A stretch of 33,430 bases of DNA from a virus. Location: the IMG/VR virus record IMGVR_UViG_3300037587_000423, positions 1 to 33,430 of that record, one strand, 5' to 3'. The notes beneath the pieces are model-generated. The model ran no database searches. It was given only the letters and a program-made list of their open reading frames with translations, and was not told the DNA's origin. Positions 1 through 5,641 of this stretch are shown one piece after another (position 1 is the first letter of the stretch; each line of letters begins with the position of its first letter). Both the position numbers and the translations under genes were made by a program.

Positions 1-517
1 CGAGGGTCAGTTCACTGGCGATAGCGTCAAACTCCTCGCCGTTCATGGCGGTCCCTGGCTCCTCAATGCGACGAAGGAAAAAGCCGGTGGACATATCAAC
101 AGGCTGCTGCATCTCGATCCGCTTCATCAGCTCGCGGCCACGATCGGAACGAAACGCAACATCAGGATTAATGGCGACATCGCTGATCAGTCGATTCTGC
201 TCGATGCGGAAATTCAGGTGCATGGCGCCGACGTTGTGCTGGATAAGTGACCGAGGGTCAGATGCGGAGACAAAGCCGCCGTTGACCATTGGATGCTCGG
301 CAGGCGCCGGAATGAATGCAGCGTTTGCCTTCAGGTCTTCGCCTAGCTGGAAAGTATCCTGGGATGTGTAAAGGATGCCGTTCATCACCGTGTCGGCGAT
401 CATGTGCTTGGCGCCCTTGATGATGATGTGCTCAACGCCTTCAATAGTTGTCGAGCTGATGTCCGCCGCGTTCATTCGCAGCGTTGACTGTACGTTGACC
501 CGGATTTGCTTTGGCAT
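1..517 (-). CDS. DUF2213-family prohead protease/scaffold-like protein (partial, C-terminus outside window)
   Basis: The frame is open from an ATG at 517 to the left window edge (172 codons visible), so only the N-terminal part is seen. The N-terminal stretch GVEHIIIKGAKHMIADTVMNG and the motif AEHPMVNGGF (about residues 75-85) are typical of DUF2213 phage proteins. These lie between the minor head protein and the major capsid gene and are thought to act as capsid maturation protease and/or scaffold during prohead assembly. The start is supported by a GGAG about 11 bases upstream. It is the last gene of the leftward late cluster in view and follows a hairpin terminator (557-585), so it may have its own promoter or depend on readthrough. 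The family assignment is by motif memory; protease activity is inferred only. Confidence 0.75.
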   Translation of the reverse strand, partial: MPKQIRVNVQSTLRMNAADISSTTIEGVEHIIIKGAKHMIADTVMNGILYTSQDTFQLGEDLKANAAFIPAPAEHPMVNGGFVSASDPRSLIQHNVGAMHLNFRIEQNRLISDVAINPDVAFRSDRGRELMKRIEMQQPVDMSTGFFLRRIEEPGTAMNGEEFDAIASELTL

Positions 518-556
518 GTTCTATGGCTCCATTCAATTACTCAAATGATACCACAT

Positions 557-585
557 AAAAAAGCCAGCGGTTAGGCCGGCCTTTT
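557..585 (-). terminator. Rho-independent terminator, potentially bidirectional
   Basis: On the minus strand the stem GCCGGC/GCTGGC (one G-U pair) has a six-base loop and is followed by TTTTTT. On the plus strand the same hairpin is followed by CTTTTT. It lies between the small-gene cluster and the DUF2213 gene, and the stop codon of the 571-804 gene is in its loop. Confidence 0.65.
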
Positions 586-804
586 TGGTCTGCTGTCCGA
601 GCTAGTAACCTGTAATCTCTGATGGGTGATACCAGTCTTCTGACCACCCCATTTAAACGGAGCTCCCAGCATGCCTTGGCTGTATACATTGAGTTTTACG
701 GACCGCATACCAAAGAACGTTCTGACCCTGCTCACCCTTATCAATTCAGCCGTTAAAGCGTTCCCTGAAGTGCAGGATGGAACTGAAATGCGATTTATAC
801 TCAT
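571..804 (-). CDS. Small hypothetical protein (77 aa)
   Basis: I do not recognise this protein. The ATG at 804 is preceded by GGGAG with a spacing of about 8, and that ribosome binding site lies at the end of a 50-base repeat (811-860) that also precedes the gene at 1075-1314. The central part, around FFGMRSVKLNVYSQGM, looks like folded protein, but the C-terminus is basic and low in complexity. An alternative short frame starts at an ATG inside the repeat and ends after 25 codons, and a later stretch of that frame also looks protein-like, so a decayed or frameshifted gene is possible. The stop is in the terminator loop. Moderate to low confidence. Confidence 0.4.
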   Translation of the reverse strand: MSINRISVPSCTSGNALTAELIRVSRVRTFFGMRSVKLNVYSQGMLGAPFKWGGQKTGITHQRLQVTSSDSRPKRPA

Positions 805-810
805 ATCTAA

Positions 811-860
811 TCTCCCGCGCCATACCTGGCGCTCAATGTTTCGCTTGCTCGATATTGAGC
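811..860. repeat. 50-bp perfect direct repeat, copy 1 (leader of 571-804)
   Basis: Identical over 50 bases to 1323-1372. Read on the minus strand it holds a near-palindrome GCTCAATATCGAGC, a hairpin GCGCCA-GGTA-TGGCGC, and the GGGAG ribosome binding site of the following gene. It therefore looks like a duplicated 5' leader or operator rather than coding sequence. Confidence 0.9.
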
Positions 861-866
861 TGTGCG

Positions 867-1034
867 CTAGCTGTCTTTATCGGCCAAATCCTCAATAGCA
901 TCCTGAATGCTCTTACGGCTCCGATAGCTCAATTTCCACTCGCCGTCATCGAACCGGAAAACCTTGCCATGAATGCCGATCTTATAGTAAGAACCGAACA
1001 CACGGACCATTGCTCCTTCTGGTGCTTCGCTCAT
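867..1034 (-). CDS. Small hypothetical protein, 55 aa, copy 1 of a duplicated gene
   Basis: The product starts MSEAPEGAMVRVFGSYYKI and ends EDLADKDS. It is nearly identical to the product of 1816-1983. The start is the ATG at 1034 with GGAG 8 bases upstream, conserved in both copies. The middle (KIGIHGKVFRFDDGEWKLS) is a small beta-like segment with many aromatic and Gly residues; the end is an acidic helix. Function unknown. The sequence upstream of the start still carries the last codons of the endolysin-like gene that precedes copy 2, so this copy arose by segmental duplication and was placed downstream of another gene. Confidence 0.7.
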   Translation of the reverse strand: MSEAPEGAMVRVFGSYYKIGIHGKVFRFDDGEWKLSYRSRKSIQDAIEDLADKDS

Positions 1035-1059
1035 CACGGATACTCCGGCATGAATTGGG
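875..1059. repeat. Segmental duplication, copy 1 (about 185 bp)
   Basis: Aligns without gaps to 1824-2008 at a constant offset of 949 bases, with scattered substitutions. It includes almost the whole 55-residue gene, its ribosome binding site and the 3' end of the DUF5675 gene. Confidence 0.9.
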
Positions 1060-1074
1060 GTGTCGATAGGGCTG

Positions 1075-1314
1075 CTAGGCGTCTTTGTGCTGGTATAAGA
1101 TCCCACCAGCGCTATCAAAGATTTTCATCTTCCAATAAGGGTGGCAGTTACTAATCCGGCCATCTTCATCAAATTTGACATTGAAGTTTGCTGATGAATT
1201 ACCGCCGACTATTTTCCCTGTGCGCCCATCCACTTCGCATGGAGTTCCTTTTCTGATCCTTGGTATTACTCGATATTCACAAGTTGCATCAATGTATTTC
1301 TGTGTATTTGGCAT
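1075..1314 (-). CDS. Small hypothetical protein (79 aa)
   Basis: I do not recognise it. The start chosen is the ATG at 1314 (MPNTQKYIDATCEY), preceded by GGGAGAGG at good spacing; an in-frame ATG seven codons earlier lies within the 50-base repeat and has no ribosome binding site. The product has a KGTPCEVDGRTGKIVGGNSS stretch followed by NVKFDEDGRISNCHPYWKM, which reads like a small beta-barrel/KOW-like fold with a Gly-rich turn, but this is only an impression. It sits between the two members of the duplicated 55-residue gene family. Confidence 0.65.
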   Translation of the reverse strand: MPNTQKYIDATCEYRVIPRIRKGTPCEVDGRTGKIVGGNSSANFNVKFDEDGRISNCHPYWKMKIFDSAGGILYQHKDA

Positions 1315-1322
1315 CTTTTTCC

Positions 1323-1372
1323 TCTCCCGCGCCATACCTGGCGCTCAATGTTTCGCTTGCTCGATATTGAGC
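1323..1372. repeat. 50-bp perfect direct repeat, copy 2 (leader of 1075-1314)
   Basis: Identical to 811-860 over 50 bases, including both inverted repeats and the ribosome binding site. The identity stops inside the start region of the downstream gene. Confidence 0.9.
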
Positions 1373-1379
1373 CAGACAG

Positions 1380-1757
1380 TTAGGCTCTCGCCCGGTACTC
1401 ATCCCAGTACGGATCCTTTAGCCACTCGCCAAAGCTCTGGCCGCTTTCTGATGACAAATAAAGCCGATAACGCTTCTGGCCTCGGGTCATCTTTGGTAGT
1501 TTTGGACGGGTTTCAATTGCTTTCGCCTTTCCTGAATCGGTCACGTAAAACGCCCGATCTCTGTCACTACAGAAAGAAGGGGTCTCGCCTTCCTCCATGA
1601 GCCCGGCAGTGCAAAGCCTGTCGATTGCGGGCATGTCGTGGTGCCCATCGCCTGCTAAAAAGTGGTTCCGATATGGCTCTTTAACCTCTGGTTTAGTTAT
1701 GCCGAGCGCGTGGTGAAGTACGCTGAAATCCGAGTCTAACAATTCATCATCTGACAC
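1380..1757 (-). CDS. Conserved phage hypothetical protein (125 aa)
   Basis: The likely start is the GTG at 1757, which has a GGAGG 8 bases upstream; an ATG five codons earlier (1772) overlaps that ribosome binding site and is less likely. The sequence HHALGI...PYRNHFLAGDGHHD...LCTAGLM and the later FYVTDSGKAKA resemble an uncharacterised family I remember from many Gram-negative phages, with a winged-helix-like 'VT..G' ending. No function is assigned. The C-terminus (GQSFGEWLKDPYWDEYRARA) is Trp/Tyr rich. It is downstream of copy 2 of the 55-residue gene. Confidence 0.7.
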   Translation of the reverse strand: MSDDELLDSDFSVLHHALGITKPEVKEPYRNHFLAGDGHHDMPAIDRLCTAGLMEEGETPSFCSDRDRAFYVTDSGKAKAIETRPKLPKMTRGQKRYRLYLSSESGQSFGEWLKDPYWDEYRARA

Positions 1758-1815
1758 TATTAATACCTCCATTACCAAAAACACTCCAGAACCAGACCAG
1801 CATCGCACCAGCCCC

Positions 1816-1983
1816 TTAATCCCCTTTATCAGCCAAATCCTCAATAGCAGTCTCAATGCTCTCCCGGCTCCGGGAACTCAATTTCCACTCACCATCATCG
1901 AACCGGAATACCTTGCCATGAATCCCGATCTTATAGTAAGACCCGAACACGCGGATCATTGCTCCTTCTGGTGCTTCGCTCAT
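1816..1983 (-). CDS. Small hypothetical protein, 55 aa, copy 2 of a duplicated gene
   Basis: Same length and register as 867-1034, differing at a handful of positions (for example SSRSRESIETAIEDL against SYRSRKSIQDAIEDL). The ATG at 1983 overlaps the TGA of the DUF5675 gene (TGATG) and the ribosome binding site GGAG lies within that gene's last codons, so translation is probably coupled. This is probably the ancestral location, because the flanking endolysin end is complete here. Function unknown. Confidence 0.75.
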   Translation of the reverse strand: MSEAPEGAMIRVFGSYYKIGIHGKVFRFDDGEWKLSSRSRESIETAIEDLADKGD

Positions 1984-2008
1984 CACGGATACTCCGGCAT
2001 GAATTGGG
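1824..2008. repeat. Segmental duplication, copy 2 (about 185 bp)
   Basis: Partner of 875-1059. It lies across the junction of the DUF5675 gene and the 55-residue gene. Confidence 0.9.
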
Positions 2009-2408
2009 AGATCATAATATCAAGGCGATCAGCACCGGCAGTGAGGCTGCGGAACAGATCGACCGCTTTCCGGCTATTCGATACCGCCACTCTGTCGCCC
2101 ATTTGAGACATACCCAGGCCAACGCAGCCCTCTACATCATCGGCATAGTTGGCAACGTGGAACAGGATCAGCGACCGCTCTGGCACTCCGACGATCTGCC
2201 AGGTGTCAGGGAACCGTGCAGAGCTGTATCGCTCACACCGATAATAACCCTGCGGAATGCAGGACTCGAACGCCTTGTTGTTGAGCCAGGGGCGCTCGAT
2301 GGTATAGAGCACGGCATCACCGGCGAACAGGCGGCCAAGGGTGCCGGCGGGCGTGTATGCGTAACGCTCAAGCCTGAGTCGCATTGCTGAGTCGTCGGAA
2401 TTATGCAT
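1983..2408 (-). CDS. DUF5675 family protein, probable lysis or peptidoglycan-active enzyme (141 aa)
   Basis: The product matches the DUF5675 pattern: an N-terminal RLERYAYTPAGTLGRL, then YTIERPWLNNK (about residues 35-45), CIPQGYYRCERY, a conserved HVANYADDVEGCVGLG segment, and SRKAVDLF near the end. DUF5675 proteins occur in phages in lysis positions and are often suggested to be peptidoglycan hydrolases; I regard the function as inferred. There is no signal peptide, so if it is an endolysin it needs a holin. The ATG at 2408 has GGAG 7 bases upstream and overlaps the end of the preceding gene by 8 bases; the stop overlaps the next start (TGATG). Confidence 0.75.
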   Translation of the reverse strand: MHNSDDSAMRLRLERYAYTPAGTLGRLFAGDAVLYTIERPWLNNKAFESCIPQGYYRCERYSSARFPDTWQIVGVPERSLILFHVANYADDVEGCVGLGMSQMGDRVAVSNSRKAVDLFRSLTAGADRLDIMISQFMPEYP

Positions 2409-2751
2409 CGGGCTTCTCCTGTGCCGCTTTGGTCATGGCTTTGTAGGCTTCTACCGCGCAGGCTCTTTCCTCATCGCCATGTGTAATCTCACCCCAGAAA
2501 CCCTCAATCATCTCCTCTGTCGGCTCCACCGGCACCGCCACCATCCCAGCCTCTGACATCACCTGCTTGGCTTGGTCCAAGGTGATGGGTGCGCGCTTGT
2601 TCCAATACAGCGCGGCTGTCTCTTTGCTGTGTGTTGGAACCGATGTACTGAGAACACAAGACTGACACTCAACAACGTGTTTCTTGTTTGTCTCTGCGAA
2701 ATCAGCCTCCCCACCGCAATGGGCGCACGGCAATAGCTCTGTATCACTCAT
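2401..2751 (-). CDS. Lar-like zinc-ribbon protein with phage accessory C-terminal module (116 aa)
   Basis: Starting at the ATG at 2751 (TGATG overlap with the previous gene), the N-terminus LLPCAHCGGEADF, followed by VECQSC and an AALYWNKRA segment, fits the restriction-alleviation Lar-like zinc-ribbon pattern (two CxxC pairs then a Trp-Asn motif). The C-terminal half (VPVEPTEEMIEGFWGE...AVEAYKAM) is a separate small module I remember attached to many phage proteins. Lar proteins of lambdoid prophages modulate type I restriction, but most relatives are untested, so this is only a family hint. An ATG eight codons earlier is within the upstream gene and is less likely. Confidence 0.65.
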   Translation of the reverse strand: MSDTELLPCAHCGGEADFAETNKKHVVECQSCVLSTSVPTHSKETAALYWNKRAPITLDQAKQVMSEAGMVAVPVEPTEEMIEGFWGEITHGDEERACAVEAYKAMTKAAQEKPDA

Positions 2752-2957
2752 CACAGCCCCCACATCCGCAGCCACTTGCGCTGTGCGTTCTGGTACATAG
2801 CCATCTGGTTTTCCGGCTTCATAAGCAGTTTGGTAACTGCCATCCGATAAGCTAACCCAACGCCTAGAGGGCTTAAATTCTTCGGGTTGCTCCAGTCGAT
2901 CGCCGTTGCCTTCTCGAGCTGGGATTCAACCTCTGCTCTAAATTCGCTGATGTTCAT
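2751..2957 (-). CDS. Small hypothetical protein (68 aa)
   Basis: Unrecognised. The product (MNISEFRAEVESQLEKATAI at the start) is mostly helical, with a Met-rich, basic end (NAQRKWLRMWGL). It is packed between genes with 1-3 base overlaps on both sides, which supports it as part of the leftward operon. Confidence 0.65.
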   Translation of the reverse strand: MNISEFRAEVESQLEKATAIDWSNPKNLSPLGVGLAYRMAVTKLLMKPENQMAMYQNAQRKWLRMWGL

Positions 2958-3394
2958 TATTTTGACTCCTGCTCTGCGGCCTGCTTGCGTAGATCAGCGG
3001 CCACAGTCTCGAAGTGGTCACCTAACTCCTCGAATGTCATTTCTTTACCATAGACATGCGGCTCTGCGCCCATGTCATAGAATCGATCTGACAGCATTTT
3101 CATTATATCGGCATCGTGAAGCAGGAGAGAGGCTGCGGGGGCTTCGTTGATAATGTCACATACCGCCCATTTTAATCCGTACAGTTCATCTTTGTTTTGC
3201 AGGTTCGGAGCGCAGTCTTTAAGAACCCGACTCAGCCGCTCAACCCTTGCCGCCAGCTCGTCGCGCTCGGCTTCTATGGACCGACGACCATCCTTCTCTT
3301 TGATTAATGCTGAGTGCATCAGGTTATAGGCCGCAGCCAGATCGCCGCGCTCTTGCTCAAGAGTCTCGATTACTTTTTTGCATTCGCATGTCAT
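2957..3394 (-). CDS. Coiled-coil phage hypothetical protein (145 aa)
   Basis: Residues 5-60 form a charged heptad-like coiled coil (ERDELAARVERLSRVL). The C-terminal half, from PAASLLLHDADIMKML to DHFETVAADLRKQA, resembles the C-terminus of the 221-residue protein at 13156-13821 (HDAALLERIADKYQSIGAVP). The two are probably distant paralogs. Such proteins are common in phage small-gene clusters; function unknown. The ribosome binding site GGGGAAA precedes the ATG at 3394. Confidence 0.7.
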   Translation of the reverse strand: MTCECKKVIETLEQERGDLAAAYNLMHSALIKEKDGRRSIEAERDELAARVERLSRVLKDCAPNLQNKDELYGLKWAVCDIINEAPAASLLLHDADIMKMLSDRFYDMGAEPHVYGKEMTFEELGDHFETVAADLRKQAAEQESK

Positions 3395-3404
3395 ATTGTT
3401 TCCC

Positions 3405-3488
3405 CTATCCCGTAACCATAAAGAACATCACCACAAAAGGACCGGCCACCAGAGCGACCGATGCCACGAAACTAATAGCCGCTTTCAT
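3405..3488 (-). CDS. Very small membrane protein (27 aa)
   Basis: The frame ATG(3488) to TAG(3405) encodes a single hydrophobic helix, MKAAISFVASVALVAGPFVV followed by MFFMVTG, with a Lys at the N-terminus. It overlaps the end of the preceding gene and lies 10 bases before the next. The ribosome binding site is weak (GAAGAG). It could be a holin or regulatory membrane peptide, given the DUF5675 gene a few genes downstream, but nothing proves this. Confidence 0.5.
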   Translation of the reverse strand: MKAAISFVASVALVAGPFVVMFFMVTG

Positions 3489-3717
3489 TGGTCTTCTCTT
3501 CGAACACCGCCAGCTCAAGGTCTTCAATGCTCAGTAGCTCTGAATAATCGGCCTCAGTGCAATCGCGGGTGATGCTCATTACTTCAAACTCAACCTCTCC
3601 ATCATCGCCCAGGTCTTGCTCAAGGCCATCAGGCGTGTGGTAGTAGGTCATGGGTGTGGCTGGCGTGAACGAGATCAGATTGATGTCGTATATCCAGCCG
3701 TTTTTGATGATTTCCAT
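3472..3717 (-). CDS. Small acidic hypothetical protein (81 aa)
   Basis: The start at 3717 (MEIIKNGWIYDINLISF) is supported by GGAGAGA about 6 bases upstream. The product is acidic (DGLEQDLGDDGEVEFEV; LLSIEDLELAVFEE) and looks like a small alpha/beta domain. Unrecognised. A weak promoter-like TTGACA (minus strand, 3766-3771) with a poor -10 lies just after the stop of the minor head protein gene, upstream of this gene. Confidence 0.65.
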   Translation of the reverse strand: MEIIKNGWIYDINLISFTPATPMTYYHTPDGLEQDLGDDGEVEFEVMSITRDCTEADYSELLSIEDLELAVFEEKTNESGY

Positions 3718-3775
3718 GACTCTCTCCGTGGTTGTTTCATACAGAGTAGAGCAGCCATGAATTACTGTCAAGCGT

Positions 3776-5641
3776 TTATCTTGAGGGGAAGAAGGACTTG
3801 CCTTCCTTTTTGACTTTGGCAACAAAGGCGGGATTTTCAGGGTTGCCTGATCTGTCTGTAAGAACTTCCACAGTGCTACATCTGCAATTACTTGCTATTA
3901 TGCCATTAGCAACCATTAACCCGCTGACTTCCTGGAGATCATAAACATGACCAGCGTAAAAAACAGAGCGAATGTCAACGACCTTATCGAACGATACAAG
4001 GCCGGCGAGTCCGTCAACAGCATCGCCAAGAGCCTTGGGGTCTGCAACAGAACCATCAGCGACTGGTTCCATGACAGCGGATTCAGGTGCGCTCAATTCA
4101 CCATGAAAGACAGGTTTGACTTGCCGGGCCTTCATGCCCAGCACGCAGCAGGAAAATCTATTCTTCAGATCAGCAACGAAACCGGAGTATCCAGAATAAC
4201 GCTCAATCGATGGTTTGACAAAGCAGGGCTTGTCTACAGAGGAAAGAGCGCGGCGTGCCAAAAGAGGGCTGACAAGATGACGCCGCAGGAGCGAAAATCC
4301 ATTGCCAGCAAAGCTCAAGAGGCTAGGCGCGGACAGGTTGATTCCGGCGACGTTAAGCGGAAAAGGGCCTCCGCCAGGGTGGAGAATAGAATCGGACTTT
4401 ACGAACGAGAGATCATGCAGGGTCTTAGAGACAGAGGAGTTGGCTGCGACATCCAATGGCCGTTCGACATCTACAATATTGACGTATTCATCCATTCCAG
4501 CCGCGTCGCCATGGAAGTCTATTCCCACCACCCTGGCAAGGCTCGGATGACCGATCTCCACAAGAGAGCAAAACACATGCTCGATAGTGGTATCAGCATG
4601 ATCGTCGTCCAGGTCACTTACCCCAGCAAGATTTTTCACCTCGGTCCCGTATGCGATAAGATCGTCGCTTTTCATGATCTGTGCAGCCGGGATAAGTCCG
4701 CGACCGGTCAATATGGGGTGGTTCGGGGTAACGGTGAGATTCCGGCCACCAGCAGTCACGATATTGATAACGTCGCCAGAGTAATGCGCTTTTGATCCTG
4801 CTATAAAGCGCCCTCTGACCTTGGTGTCAGGCAGATAGCAATTTATCGCATTGCCATCCTTCTGATACCACTCCTCCTGGTCGGTCGTGGTGTGCAGTGT
4901 GCCATGCCTGGCCGCATGAGTTCTCCTGGTGGTGGGCAGCAGGGCAGATAGATGCAGCTCACGAGTAAACACTCCCAGATCATCCCTGGCACTGTCGGAC
5001 TCCTCCCACTTGGCCCGGCGATGAGCCATGTTCACTTCTGTCCTTGCTATCCTCTCAGCCCTGGACTTTGCAACGCCGAACCGCTGGCGAATATCCCGAG
5101 AGATTGTGCGAGGGCTCTGCCCGGATGCCATTCCCTCACCAAGCACCCTGGCCAGGTCTGCCCGGGTGTCGCCGGCAAACCCCACCATCGTTTCAAATGA
5201 CCGGGCCTGAATGAATTGCAGGCGGCTACGGTATGCCGGGGAGCTGAGTACCTGGACAATAGACCGGTTGTAATCGTCTGATATGCCGCCTAGGTTAATG
5301 ACGGCCTCACCGGTGCCGAGCTGGTAAGCGTCCTCAATGGCCTGGTTCAGGAAGTAGTCAGGGCTTCGATTCTCAAGGATGAACTGCTCAATAATCGACT
5401 CGATAAATTCTGATGTCTGAGCGATCAGGTTGGCGTCGAGCTCATAGATATACCGAATCTCCCGGTTAACCACGGCGCCGGTCTCTGCATCGACTATGCG
5501 AAACGGGACGGAATTGAATCTGGCAAGAACGAGCCGCTGCGCCTGAAGCAGCCGCAGCTTGATTACCTTGTCAGTGCGACGAAGGATCCGCCCTGTATTG
5601 CTCGGATTTTTCTTGTTGCGGGGGAGTATGGGGTTAGCCAT
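3776..5641 (-). CDS. Minor head protein, phage Mu F-like (head morphogenesis), interrupted by an intein
   Basis: A 621-residue precursor. Extein residues 1-267 plus 586-621 form a normal-length (about 303 aa) MuF-type head morphogenesis protein: an N-terminal helical part, RAERIARTEVNMAHRRA at about 194-210, and the conserved tail motif KDGNAIN-CRCSTVEV, which is split by the intein exactly before its first Cys. MuF proteins sit at the portal vertex and are needed for head assembly. The intein (268-585) begins CYLPDTKV and ends GIIASN with Cys586 as the +1 nucleophile. The ATG at 5641 overlaps the portal stop (TAATG). The unspliced protein would be disrupted in its most conserved motif, so splicing should be required. 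An endonuclease gene is encoded antisense inside the intein. Confidence 0.9.
   Translation of the reverse strand: MANPILPRNKKNPSNTGRILRRTDKVIKLRLLQAQRLVLARFNSVPFRIVDAETGAVVNREIRYIYELDANLIAQTSEFIESIIEQFILENRSPDYFLNQAIEDAYQLGTGEAVINLGGISDDYNRSIVQVLSSPAYRSRLQFIQARSFETMVGFAGDTRADLARVLGEGMASGQSPRTISRDIRQRFGVAKSRAERIARTEVNMAHRRAKWEESDSARDDLGVFTRELHLSALLPTTRRTHAARHGTLHTTTDQEEWYQKDGNAINCYLPDTKVRGRFIAGSKAHYSGDVINIVTAGGRNLTVTPNHPILTGRGLIPAAQIMKSDDLIAYGTEVKNLAGVSDLDDDHADTTIEHVFCSLVEIGHPSLARVVGIDFHGDAAGMDEYVNIVDVERPLDVAANSSVSKTLHDLSFVKSDSILHPGGGPFPLNVAGINLSAPSLLSFAGNGFSLLRRHLVSPLLARRALSSVDKPCFVKPSIERYSGYSGFVADLKNRFSCCVLGMKARQVKPVFHGELSAPESAVMEPVADGSVADPKALGDAVDGLAGLVSFDKVVDIRSVFYAGHVYDLQEVSGLMVANGIIASNCRCSTVEVLTDRSGNPENPAFVAKVKKEGKSFFPSR
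3887..4840 (-). mobile_element. Intein (318 codons) in the MuF minor head protein gene
   Basis: Precursor residues 268-585. Block A is Cys268 with YLPDTKVRG. Block B is LTVTPNHPIL, with the T305-x-x-H308 pair expected for N-terminal splicing. Block F is VYDLQEVSG (Asp568), followed by MVANGIIASN. Asn585 is the terminal Asn and Cys586 the +1 residue. The usual penultimate His is Ser584, a known variation that often slows splicing. No LAGLIDADG or HNH motif is visible on this strand in the central 200 residues, where a mini-intein needs nothing. Instead the opposite strand carries a homing-endonuclease gene at 3947-4795, covering intein residues 16-298. Confidence 0.9.
3947..4795 (+). CDS. Homing endonuclease, Vsr/PD-(D/E)XK-like with two N-terminal helix-turn-helix units, encoded antisense within the intein
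   Basis: 282 residues. Two HTH-like units are visible (about 8-46, with SVNSIAKSLGVCNRTISDWF; about 62-96, with ILQISNETGVSRITLNRWF). A basic linker follows (TPQERKSIASKAQEARRG). The nuclease-like domain is at about 148-232: E153/E155, YNIDV with D179, VAMEVYSHH with E190 and H194/H195, then D203 and R207, and a hydrophobic strand ISMIVVQV. This order fits Vsr-like homing endonucleases (EDxHD group). The ATG at 3947 has GGAG with a 9-base spacing. Its codons are exactly opposite the intein codons, and start, stop and ribosome binding site all lie inside the intein. It presumably cuts intein-less MuF genes to spread the intein; this role is inferred. Confidence 0.8.
   Translation: MTSVKNRANVNDLIERYKAGESVNSIAKSLGVCNRTISDWFHDSGFRCAQFTMKDRFDLPGLHAQHAAGKSILQISNETGVSRITLNRWFDKAGLVYRGKSAACQKRADKMTPQERKSIASKAQEARRGQVDSGDVKRKRASARVENRIGLYEREIMQGLRDRGVGCDIQWPFDIYNIDVFIHSSRVAMEVYSHHPGKARMTDLHKRAKHMLDSGISMIVVQVTYPSKIFHLGPVCDKIVAFHDLCSRDKSATGQYGVVRGNGEIPATSSHDIDNVARVMRF

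Noticed and set aside
5047-5210. Several plus-strand frames within the MuF extein region
   Set aside because: No ribosome binding site and low-complexity products; complement of the well-supported head protein.
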